A DNA stretch of 6,849 bases from Nitrososphaerota archaeon (GTDB lineage: Archaea; Thermoproteota; Nitrososphaeria; Nitrososphaerales; JAPUIC01): NCBI GenBank assembly GCA_027297425.1, contig JAPUIC010000113.1, positions 1-6,849 on the forward strand, written 5' to 3'. Each line of letters begins with the position of its first letter. Position 1 is the first letter of the stretch. Made by a program: the position numbers and the translations under genes. Shown here piece by piece: positions 1 through 5,259 of the stretch. Under the pieces are notes generated by a model, which made no database searches, was not told the origin of the DNA, and saw nothing but the letters and a program-made list of their open reading frames with translations.

Positions 1-54
1 TTTTTCCACCTGATCCGAGAGTTTCTTTGGGATTGAGACATTCATGGTAACCAT
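1..54 (-). CDS. Partial N-terminus of a probable ribbon-helix-helix (CopG-like) DNA-binding protein
   Basis: Only the first 18 codons are present; the gene runs off the left edge. The visible peptide is MVTMNVSIPKKLSDQVEK. A short beta strand (NVSIP) followed by a basic, amphipathic helix start (KKLSDQVEK) is the usual opening of ribbon-helix-helix regulators and antitoxins, which dimerise through that strand and place it in the DNA major groove. The start at base 54 is preferred over the in-frame ATG at base 45 because a TATA-like box (82-89) is centred about 31 bases upstream of 54, giving a leader of only a few bases. The 65-bp gap to the YHS gene, with its own promoter, argues for separate transcription. 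If the family call is right, it is a candidate local regulator. The assignment rests on 18 residues, so another family with a similar strand-helix opening is possible. Confidence 0.5.
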   Translation of the reverse strand, partial: MVTMNVSIPKKLSDQVEK

Positions 55-81
55 GAGCTGCTCGTAGTAAGAAACTGGAGA

Positions 82-89
82 GATATAAG
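82..89 (-). promoter_or_regulatory. TATA-like box for the left-edge minus-strand gene
   Basis: Read on the minus strand the bases are CTTATATC, a good match to an archaeal TATA box. Its centre is about 31 bases before the ATG at base 54, which would give a start site a few bases before that codon. It lies in the short gap after the YHS gene stop codon. The call is by position and sequence only. Confidence 0.45.
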
Positions 90-119
90 ATTGAATAATT
101 GATTGTTTCTTCTGACTGA

Positions 120-599
120 TCAGGGGTTATCTGGATCATAGCCTGGGAGGTGTACCAACTCGTGCCTTCCTTCTGTCTTTACCTGGGCATCGACCTCCTT
201 GATCATTCCTTCCCTCCATGCGATCCAGTCTGCGTGATACTTGTCCGGATTACCATCGAATGCTTTCTTACAATCTTCACCATGAAAAAAGAATACATGG
301 TCTTTATGCTTTGATATCCCCATTCCATTATTGGGGAATGCGTAACCCTTCGGGAAGGCACTCTTTGCCTCGTCATAGATCATCTCTTTAGCACATACTG
401 GATCGCGGAAATTTTCATGCTGCCATAGTAGAAATCCAGCATAATGAGGATCTGGATCTTTTTCAAATTTCTCCTTACAATCCTGTGAACAGAAGACAAT
501 CTTGTTTCCTGCGTATTCGTAAACTCCATATGCCGACGCCTTGATTTCAGGGTGGTCAAGTAATCTACCACAGGTTGGATCTTTCATATGTGGTGCCAT
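120..599 (-). CDS. Tandem YHS-domain (TRASH-like) metal-binding protein
   Basis: A soluble 159-residue protein with two YHS-type modules in tandem and no signal peptide or membrane segment. Module 1 (about residues 7-55) has DPTCG with C10, then FCSQDCKEKF with C37 and C41, ending in DPHY. Module 2 (about 66-122) has DPVC with C69, then FFFHGEDCKKAF with H106 and C110, ending in NPDKY. The Cys-x3-Cys of module 1 thus becomes His-x3-Cys in module 2, still a plausible metal site. YHS/TRASH modules are known from metal-handling proteins, heavy-metal ATPases and some oxygenase subunits; the exact role here is unknown. The frame is open back to an ATG at base 641, but the ATG at 599 is chosen because a TTTATA box lies 26 bases upstream of it, inside the longer version. 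The gene is divergent from the UbiD gene and may share its regulation. The C-terminal tail (residues 123-159) is charged and unassigned. Confidence 0.8.
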   Translation of the reverse strand: MAPHMKDPTCGRLLDHPEIKASAYGVYEYAGNKIVFCSQDCKEKFEKDPDPHYAGFLLWQHENFRDPVCAKEMIYDEAKSAFPKGYAFPNNGMGISKHKDHVFFFHGEDCKKAFDGNPDKYHADWIAWREGMIKEVDAQVKTEGRHELVHLPGYDPDNP

Positions 600-622
600 G
601 GCAAATACTCGATTTGAGACAG

Positions 623-628
623 TATAAA
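623..628 (-). promoter_or_regulatory. TATA box of the YHS-domain gene
   Basis: The minus strand reads TTTATA here, with its centre 26 bases before the ATG at base 599. That is the standard archaeal spacing for a transcript beginning at the start codon. It would fall inside the coding region if translation began at the upstream ATG at 641, so it decides the start call. Confidence 0.55.
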
Positions 629-689
629 GCCATCCCCGCAATATGACTAACGAGAATGATACTTCTACAAAGCTAGATATTATGAACTA

Positions 690-707
690 TTCTCCCGAAC
701 GAGAGAA
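690..707. promoter_or_regulatory. 18-bp imperfect palindrome, candidate operator between divergent promoters
   Basis: The 18 bases from 690 to 707 form a dyad with arms TTCTC-CG and CG-GAGAA around a central AA; seven of nine half-site positions are complementary. It sits between the minus-strand TATA box (623-628) and the plus-strand box (736-743), about 40 bases upstream of the latter. Placement and symmetry fit a dimeric transcription factor acting on one or both divergent genes. No known regulator motif is recognised, and the role is inferred. Confidence 0.4.
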
Positions 708-735
708 GTCTTACATAAATTGGGAGGTGACCATC

Positions 736-743
736 TTTAAATA
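736..743 (+). promoter_or_regulatory. TATA box of the UbiD-family gene
   Basis: TTTAAATA is a good archaeal TATA box. Its centre is about 35 bases before the ATG at 775, predicting a start site near 765-767 and a leader of roughly 8-10 bases. It is only about 23 bases from the upstream in-frame TTG at 763, too close for that codon to be comfortably transcribed. Confidence 0.55.
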
Positions 744-774
744 ATTCTATGACACATATTTCTTGAACTGTTTT

Positions 775-2247
775 ATGTCGATAGAGAGCCTAAGAGACTA
801 CTTACCGATAGCTGAAAAACACGGTCTTATGAAAAGAGTTACGGCTGAAGTGGATAAGGATTGGGAGATTGGTGCAGTAATACGCGAGATATACGATAAC
901 ATAACTCCTGAAAATAGATATGGTGTATATTTTGAAAATGTGAAAGGGAGTCAATTTCCCTTTGTTGTGGGAATCGTTGGTCCCACACGAGAAGCAGCCT
1001 CTCTTGTTCTTGAAGCTCCCCAGGACAAACTGATGGAGAAGATGTTGAACGCATTTGAGCATCCGATTGATCCAGTTATCGTAGCGGAAGGACCTTGTCA
1101 GGAAAATGTGCTCACCGGAGATCAAGTGGATCTACACCTGTTCCCTTTCCCGACATATTCTGCAGGAAGGGATGGCGGTAACTACATTATCCCAGGGTGC
1201 ATAATCAGCAAGGACCCCGAAACTGGGATAAGAAACTCAGCAGTCTATCGATCTCAGATCATTGGGAAGAATAAGTTAACGTTTGGTGCCGGGAGAGTAA
1301 AAGGTGCCTACGCTCATTATGCAAAACAGGAAGCGAAAGGCGAAGGACTGGATATTGCTATATCGATAGGTGTCGATCCTGTGATCTGGTTTGTAGGACC
1401 TGGTCTGTTTGAACATGGGCTCGATGAATTGAGTATTGCGGGAGGTTTGAGGGGCAAACCGGTGGAACTTGTCAAATGCAAGACCGTGGATCTAGAGGTT
1501 CCAGCGAATGCAGAAATAGTAATTGAAGGAGTAGTACTTCCAAAGGAGAGGGGTCCCGAAGGGCCATTTGGTGAGGCTGCTGGCTACATGGAAGGTGTTC
1601 TTCCCGACCGGCCTGTCGTCGAGATAAAATGCATAACATATAGGAACAATGCTATCTGTCAAGGCAATGTCGCTCAAAAGCCTCCGAACGAGGCCGAGAA
1701 TGCCGGTTCGTTGTTGAATGAAGCTCTTTTGTTCCGGAAGTTGACCAAGGGAATAGGCTTACGCGGCATCGTGGACCTTGCGAAGTTGAGAGGTGCTGGG
1801 ATGGGTCACCTTGTCATCAAGGTTAAGAAACTGCCCCCGGGACAGAACAAGCGGATTCTGAATGCAGCTTGGGTCTGCGATACTTTGGCAAAGTTCATCT
1901 CCGTTGTAGATGAAGATATTGATATCAGAAACACGGCACAGGTTCTTTGGGCACTTGCATATAGATGTCAACCGCATAGAGATATACAGATCGTAGAGGA
2001 CGCACCTCAGATCCAGGATCCTTCCACCGGCACTTTCGGTTGGAGACCTTCAAATGGCTCTAAGATACTGATAGACGCTACCATGAAGTTCGATTACCCA
2101 GACGTGGCGGTTCCTGCGCCAGAGTATATGGAGAAAGTTAAGAACGACTGGGCAAAGTATGGACTCCCCCTTACTACTGTTCTGGCTGATGTACACAAAC
2201 CTCTTGAAGTTGAGGTTCAAGCTCCTACTTCTACTCCAATAAATTGA
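775..2247 (+). CDS. UbiD-family prenyl-FMN-dependent (de)carboxylase
   Basis: A 490-residue cytoplasmic enzyme of the UbiD family, close to the length of E. coli UbiD and fungal Fdc1. Members use prenylated FMN with a divalent metal and potassium to remove (or add) CO2 on aromatic, heteroaromatic or unsaturated acids. N154 and R159 (RNSAVYR) match the Fdc1 metal ligand Asn168 and catalytic Arg173. E218 (LDELSIAGGLRG) matches Glu233. EGPFGE at 262-267 supplies the two catalytic acids equivalent to Glu277 and Glu282. LVKC...LEVPA-AEIVIEG (232-252) is typical family sequence, as is GSKILIDAT near the C-terminus. The metal histidine is harder to place; H181 is a candidate. The ATG at 775 is chosen over TTG 763 from promoter spacing and from the family-like opening MSIESLRDYL. 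It heads the plus-strand cluster. The substrate cannot be read from sequence, and no UbiX flavin prenyltransferase gene is in the window. Confidence 0.93.
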   Translation: MSIESLRDYLPIAEKHGLMKRVTAEVDKDWEIGAVIREIYDNITPENRYGVYFENVKGSQFPFVVGIVGPTREAASLVLEAPQDKLMEKMLNAFEHPIDPVIVAEGPCQENVLTGDQVDLHLFPFPTYSAGRDGGNYIIPGCIISKDPETGIRNSAVYRSQIIGKNKLTFGAGRVKGAYAHYAKQEAKGEGLDIAISIGVDPVIWFVGPGLFEHGLDELSIAGGLRGKPVELVKCKTVDLEVPANAEIVIEGVVLPKERGPEGPFGEAAGYMEGVLPDRPVVEIKCITYRNNAICQGNVAQKPPNEAENAGSLLNEALLFRKLTKGIGLRGIVDLAKLRGAGMGHLVIKVKKLPPGQNKRILNAAWVCDTLAKFISVVDEDIDIRNTAQVLWALAYRCQPHRDIQIVEDAPQIQDPSTGTFGWRPSNGSKILIDATMKFDYPDVAVPAPEYMEKVKNDWAKYGLPLTTVLADVHKPLEVEVQAPTSTPIN

Positions 2248-2251
2248 CTGA

Positions 2252-2271
2252 TAATCTTTAGCACAAGATTA
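2252..2271 (+). terminator. Stem-loop just after the UbiD gene, possible terminator
   Basis: A perfect 7-bp inverted repeat, TAATCTT (2252-2258) and AAGATTA (2265-2271), encloses a 6-base loop and begins 5 bases after the UbiD stop codon. The stem is AT-rich and no T-run follows, so it is a weak intrinsic terminator at best. It may instead mark the 3' end of the transcript or be chance. Confidence 0.3.
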
Positions 2272-2309
2272 CGTATCTAATATTGCAATAGTCGGCGATG
2301 TAGGCAGAG

Positions 2310-2332
2310 GATCTGCATCTTTTGAGCAGATC
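2310..2332. promoter_or_regulatory. Inverted repeat upstream of the aldolase-family promoter, candidate operator
   Basis: GATCTGC (2310-2316) and GCAGATC (2326-2332) are perfect 7-bp arms around a 9-base spacer. A further GCAGAT copy at 2336-2341 runs into the TATA box and lies 10 bases, one helical turn, after the second arm. Position just upstream of the box suits a regulator site. A hairpin in a longer UbiD transcript is the alternative. Confidence 0.35.
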
Positions 2333-2340
2333 TAAGCAGA

Positions 2341-2346
2341 TAAATA
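2341..2346 (+). promoter_or_regulatory. TATA box of the class II aldolase-family gene
   Basis: TAAATA, within AGATAAATATC, is centred 27 bases before the ATG at 2371. That is ideal for an archaeal leaderless transcript, so this gene probably has its own promoter even though it follows the UbiD gene in the same direction. Confidence 0.6.
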
Positions 2347-2370
2347 TCTAAGGTACTCTCCTCCAAGACT

Positions 2371-3093
2371 ATGATAACTCTAAGCGAGGTAGAGCAACTC
2401 AAGCAAGACGTCGTAGATTCCTGCCAGATCCTGTACAAAGAGCATTTATGGGAATGGTTCGGTGAAGGACATCCAAGCGCCAGAATTCCGGGTACGGACA
2501 AGGTGATCATTCCTGGACATATTCATCCGTACGGAAGAGGCATGGGTGGTGTAAAATCCGTAGACGACCTGATCGTAATCGATACCCAGATGAAAAAGAT
2601 CTCGGGCAAGTACGATTCTATGAATGAGGCGATGGTACATGTTTCAGCATATAAGGCACGCCCAGATATTGGCGGAGTCGTATATTCACATCCGCCTCAT
2701 TGTGATATCTTCGCAGAGCTGGACAGACCTATACCCTGGTATGGAAAAGAAATTCCGATCTGGGATAGCAAAGGTGGGATCGCGGATGAGAAACGTGGTA
2801 AAGCCTTTGCCAAAGCGTTAGGGAAGAAGGAAGCAATACTATTGAGGAATCCCTTCAGTCTAGTTACTACAGCACCAACTCTAAGAGAAGCTGTACTTAC
2901 TGTCTATATGGCTGAAAATATAGCACGGCGTCAGTACAAGGGATTGGTCATAGGAAAGATTCCCCCAGCCCCAGACCACGAGCCGCTGTTAAAGGAGTGG
3001 TTCACAACTTACGTCGAAGAGTACGATACAAAGTTTCGCCATCTGGACATGTGGCGATTCCTACATGAAAAGAATATCGGACCGAATTCCTAA
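2371..3093 (+). CDS. Class II aldolase/adducin-family protein with altered metal site
   Basis: A 240-residue cytoplasmic protein with the class II aldolase/adducin fold. Known members include fuculose-phosphate aldolase, ribulose-phosphate 4-epimerase and the 3,4-dihydroxyphthalate decarboxylase type. Family features are GHPSARIPGTDK (33-44, usually GN-S-R), DDLIVID (65-71), the E-x3-H-x3-Y helix with E86, H90 and Y94, then ARPDIGGVVYSHPPH (96-110), and LLRN...TLREA (157-174). E86 matches the catalytic glutamate. Two zinc histidines are missing: the usual His-x-His reads Tyr105-Ser-His107, and the usual LLRNHG reads LLRNPF, so the third histidine is lost (P161). GHIHP at 49-53 and H110 offer other possible ligands. 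The fold is clear but the activity is not: it may bind metal differently, have changed chemistry, or be non-catalytic. The start is supported by a TATA box 27 bases upstream. Its place next to the UbiD gene suggests a shared pathway. Confidence 0.85.
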   Translation: MITLSEVEQLKQDVVDSCQILYKEHLWEWFGEGHPSARIPGTDKVIIPGHIHPYGRGMGGVKSVDDLIVIDTQMKKISGKYDSMNEAMVHVSAYKARPDIGGVVYSHPPHCDIFAELDRPIPWYGKEIPIWDSKGGIADEKRGKAFAKALGKKEAILLRNPFSLVTTAPTLREAVLTVYMAENIARRQYKGLVIGKIPPAPDHEPLLKEWFTTYVEEYDTKFRHLDMWRFLHEKNIGPNS

Positions 3094-3101
3094 GGCCTTT
3101 C

Positions 3102-3143
3102 GATAGGGTATTCCTATCCCTCCTTTCTCCGCCTCTAGGAGGG
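3102..3143 (+). terminator. Hairpin-rich pyrimidine region after the aldolase-family gene, possible terminator
   Basis: Starting 8 bases after the stop codon, GATAGG (3102-3107) pairs with CCTATC (3113-3118) around a 5-base loop. A pyrimidine tract (3119-3130) follows. A second stem, CCCTCC (3118-3123) with GGAGGG (3138-3143), overlaps and would compete with the first. Archaeal termination often needs T-rich tracts; this one is mixed C and T, so the call is tentative. Confidence 0.3.
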
Positions 3144-3173
3144 GTTCGAATTCCACTAGGTGTAGACAATATG

Positions 3174-3254
3174 GTATATATGCTGAGATCATATAAGATT
3201 TACATGGAAATCATAGGAACTGTATAATTACTATAAAAACGCAATGTATATATG
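3174..3254 (+). promoter_or_regulatory. Leader region with several TATA-like boxes before the ABC solute-binding gene
   Basis: Three TATA-like boxes lie in this AT-rich stretch: TATATAT at 3175-3181, TATAAAA at 3232-3238 and TATATAT at 3247-3253. The last is centred 28 bases before the ATG at 3278 and best explains a nearly leaderless transcript. The first and third lie in an exact 9-base repeat, GTATATATG, at 3174-3182 and 3246-3254. The first box is centred 26 bases before a 7-codon frame at 3204-3227, and the second is 26 bases before an ATG at 3261 that opens a 6-codon frame ending across the main start codon. More than one start site is therefore possible. Confidence 0.45.
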
Positions 3255-3277
3255 ACTATTATGCTCTTGTCCAGGGT

Positions 3278-5179
3278 ATGAGTCAGTATGATGCAGATGC
3301 CTTAATGGCATATTTCAAGAAACATCAGATTAGCCGAAGAACAGCAGTAATCGGTGGAGCTGTAGTCGTAATAGCAGGCTCCTCAGCAGCTTATCTAGCT
3401 TTCGCAAACCGCGGACAGCCTGAACAGACTCCGACAGCCCCAACAACTCCATCCACACCTTCTACGCCAACTGCACCTTCCACACCTTCTACTCCAAGTG
3501 CTCCAAGTACACCTAGTGCTCCAGCACCAACACCCGCTCCAGAACCGTCTCCTGCACCTCAAGAGAAGAATACGCTTATTATTGCAATCTTACAAGATAT
3601 GCCCACTTTATTCCCGTTGGCATACCCTCCAGGAGGTTCTGGTCCTCATAGGACAATAGCAAACTTCCAGGAGATGCTGCTCAATGAGGATAGGACTCCA
3701 TTTGCTTTAGGTCAACCAATAGATAAGACGTCCATATTAGCGCGTGATTCTTCAATAGGTCCAGTACCCGGGGCAGCTCCAGGCGATTTCCAAAAAATTA
3801 GAATTCAACTCAGACCAAATGTAAGGTTCCATAGTGGAGCGAAACTGACATCAGAGTCTCTCTCCGGACCATTCGACTTTCAGCATGTATACGATAATTC
3901 TAACTGGCCATTTTACTACCCAACTCGTCGAGGAGGTCTGACTACAGAGATAGTAGATGAACTGACAGCTGATATGATCTGGGGACGGAGCAATTTCTCC
4001 AATCTTCAGGCCTTCAGACATCCAGGAAGGCCATTTCTATGGAATCCAGCATGGGTAGAAGAGCACGGCATTGAAGGCAGAGGTAGAAACCTAGGTGGTG
4101 AGGATCAAGATGGTACAGGTCCATTCAAGATGAAGGAATGGATACCTGGAACAAGAATCATCATGGAACGCAACAGAGACTATTGGGCTGATAACCTACC
4201 CGATGCAGAAAAGCAAGAAAATTGGGGTCGAGCGTCAGGCAACATCGATGAAGTCATTTACGTCTTCATAAGTGAACCTGCAGCCCAAGTTACCGCTCTA
4301 CAGGCTGGAGATATAGACGTAGTATTACAAGCGCCACTTACTACACTCCCCCTGATACAAAGAGATCCGAATCTCGGCGTACACATACCCGAGATTGACG
4401 TAGTATTCCCTATCTACCTGAATACCCTCTACAAGCCACTACAAGATTTGAGAGTGCGCCAGGCTATCCAACATGTGGTCGATCCAAAAGCTCTAAGACG
4501 TCTATTCGACGACAGGATGCCCATAGCTAGAGGATTCTACCTGCCATGGAGTTTAGGGTTCGATCCGAACGTCAGGGCTTGGAAGACAGAAGATGTAGGA
4601 AAGGCTAAAGAGTTAATGGCGGAATCAGGCTACAAGGATGGATTCGATCTCCTTGTCGGTCCGGACACCCGTGAAAACCCCATACTGATGGGCACCGCTC
4701 TTGGTCCAATGATTTCTAAAACTGGTATCAATGCAACAGTCAAAACCTATCAGCCTACCGACTGGAGCACGATCACATCGGATCGGGAACAAACAGAAAT
4801 TCACGTATACCCGTTCACCATTGGTATGAGAAAGGAACCATTCGACTTTCTAGACTTCTTCTTTAGAGCCAGATTCCGCAGGCTGAGATCACAGATGGAG
4901 CTCCCATTCCTGAACGGCACATTCGACCCCACCAAACCGTCGCGAGGTCGTCCAGACTTTGGTCTGCTTGGTTCGGTCGGGCGGACAAAATCCGAAGAGG
5001 AGCGTATCCCTATATACAAAGAAGCGGCTCAGTACATTGTTGATGAAGCGCTCCTGCTAATGCCGCTATGGTTAGTTAATGTAGGCGCATACAACAAGAG
5101 GATCACGAACATTCCAGATAGGTTTGGACCTTTCAGAGACCATATGGGTATCTTCTTCCCATACGCAGCCAAGGTATAG
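3278..5179 (+). CDS. Family 5 (peptide/nickel-type) ABC transporter solute-binding protein, Tat-type N-terminus
   Basis: A 633-residue extracytoplasmic solute-binding protein of the SBP_bac_5 (DppA/OppA-like) family. Residues 19-21 (Ser-Arg-Arg) and a hydrophobic segment (about 23-43) look like a Tat signal or N-terminal anchor. An AFA sequence at 41-43 could be a cleavage site. There is no lipobox, and no cysteine in the whole protein. Residues 47-96 form a Pro/Thr/Ser/Ala-rich stalk, common in archaeal surface binding proteins. The binding domain begins near 98 (TLIIAILQD) and shows NVRFHSGAKLT (181-191), GTGPFKMKEWIPG (279-291), NRDYW (299-303), LQAGDIDVV (341-349), LRVRQAIQHVVD and a C-terminal LLLMPLWLVN. 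Some relatives carry peptides, others sugars, nickel or organic acids, so the ligand is open. No permease or ATPase gene adjoins it. The ATG at 3278 fits the nearest TATA box; M10 would give a shorter, more typical Tat N-region. Confidence 0.9.
   Translation: MSQYDADALMAYFKKHQISRRTAVIGGAVVVIAGSSAAYLAFANRGQPEQTPTAPTTPSTPSTPTAPSTPSTPSAPSTPSAPAPTPAPEPSPAPQEKNTLIIAILQDMPTLFPLAYPPGGSGPHRTIANFQEMLLNEDRTPFALGQPIDKTSILARDSSIGPVPGAAPGDFQKIRIQLRPNVRFHSGAKLTSESLSGPFDFQHVYDNSNWPFYYPTRRGGLTTEIVDELTADMIWGRSNFSNLQAFRHPGRPFLWNPAWVEEHGIEGRGRNLGGEDQDGTGPFKMKEWIPGTRIIMERNRDYWADNLPDAEKQENWGRASGNIDEVIYVFISEPAAQVTALQAGDIDVVLQAPLTTLPLIQRDPNLGVHIPEIDVVFPIYLNTLYKPLQDLRVRQAIQHVVDPKALRRLFDDRMPIARGFYLPWSLGFDPNVRAWKTEDVGKAKELMAESGYKDGFDLLVGPDTRENPILMGTALGPMISKTGINATVKTYQPTDWSTITSDREQTEIHVYPFTIGMRKEPFDFLDFFFRARFRRLRSQMELPFLNGTFDPTKPSRGRPDFGLLGSVGRTKSEEERIPIYKEAAQYIVDEALLLMPLWLVNVGAYNKRITNIPDRFGPFRDHMGIFFPYAAKV
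3416..3565 (+). repeat. Low-complexity Pro/Thr/Ser/Ala-rich stalk-coding repeat
   Basis: This stretch encodes residues 47-96 of the solute-binding protein, built from short units such as TPST, APST and APAP. At DNA level the copies are degenerate (ccttctac, ccttccac, ccaagtgc), so selection appears to act on the protein composition rather than on recent slippage. It joins the membrane anchor to the binding domain and is a likely site of O-glycosylation; that last point is inferred from composition. Confidence 0.75.
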
Positions 5180-5259
5180 TGAGCAAAAACAGAAGTCTGA
5201 GCATTCAGAACTGGAAGCAATAAGCGGTAAGCGTAGCGTGAGATCTGCCTCTTAGAACC

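Noticed and set aside
600..641. Upstream ATG start for the YHS protein, adding 14 residues
   Set aside because: The TATA box at 623-628 would fall inside the coding region, and the extra residues do not belong to the YHS module.
723..730. Perfect Shine-Dalgarno-like GGAGGTGA
   Set aside because: No usable start codon follows at proper spacing: the next ATG (749) opens a five-codon frame, and the real start is 45 bases away, downstream of the TATA box. Probably coincidence.
763..774. Upstream TTG start for the UbiD-family gene, adding four residues
   Set aside because: It lies only about 23 bases from the TATA box centre and has no ribosome binding site. The ATG at 775 gives the family-like opening MSIESL and a sensible short leader.
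802..1125. Antisense open frames inside the UbiD gene (also 1492-1677 and 1759-1977)
   Set aside because: They show no recognisable domains or promoters and lie opposite a strongly conserved coding frame.
3143..3154. tRNA T-arm-like GGTTCGAATTCC, possible tRNA remnant or attachment site
   Set aside because: It has one base too many for a standard T loop and the flanks do not form a proper T stem. No matching 5' acceptor half or anticodon arm is found upstream, and there is no second copy or integrase in the window.
3278..3420. Lipoprotein signal for the ABC solute-binding protein
   Set aside because: There is no cysteine after the hydrophobic segment or anywhere in the protein, so lipid anchoring is excluded; a Tat signal or N-terminal anchor fits better.
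4801..5019. Antisense open frame inside the ABC solute-binding gene, and similar ones at 5029-5271 and 5205-5408
   Set aside because: Their composition is that of a reverse-complemented gene and they match no family. The sense frame is well supported.
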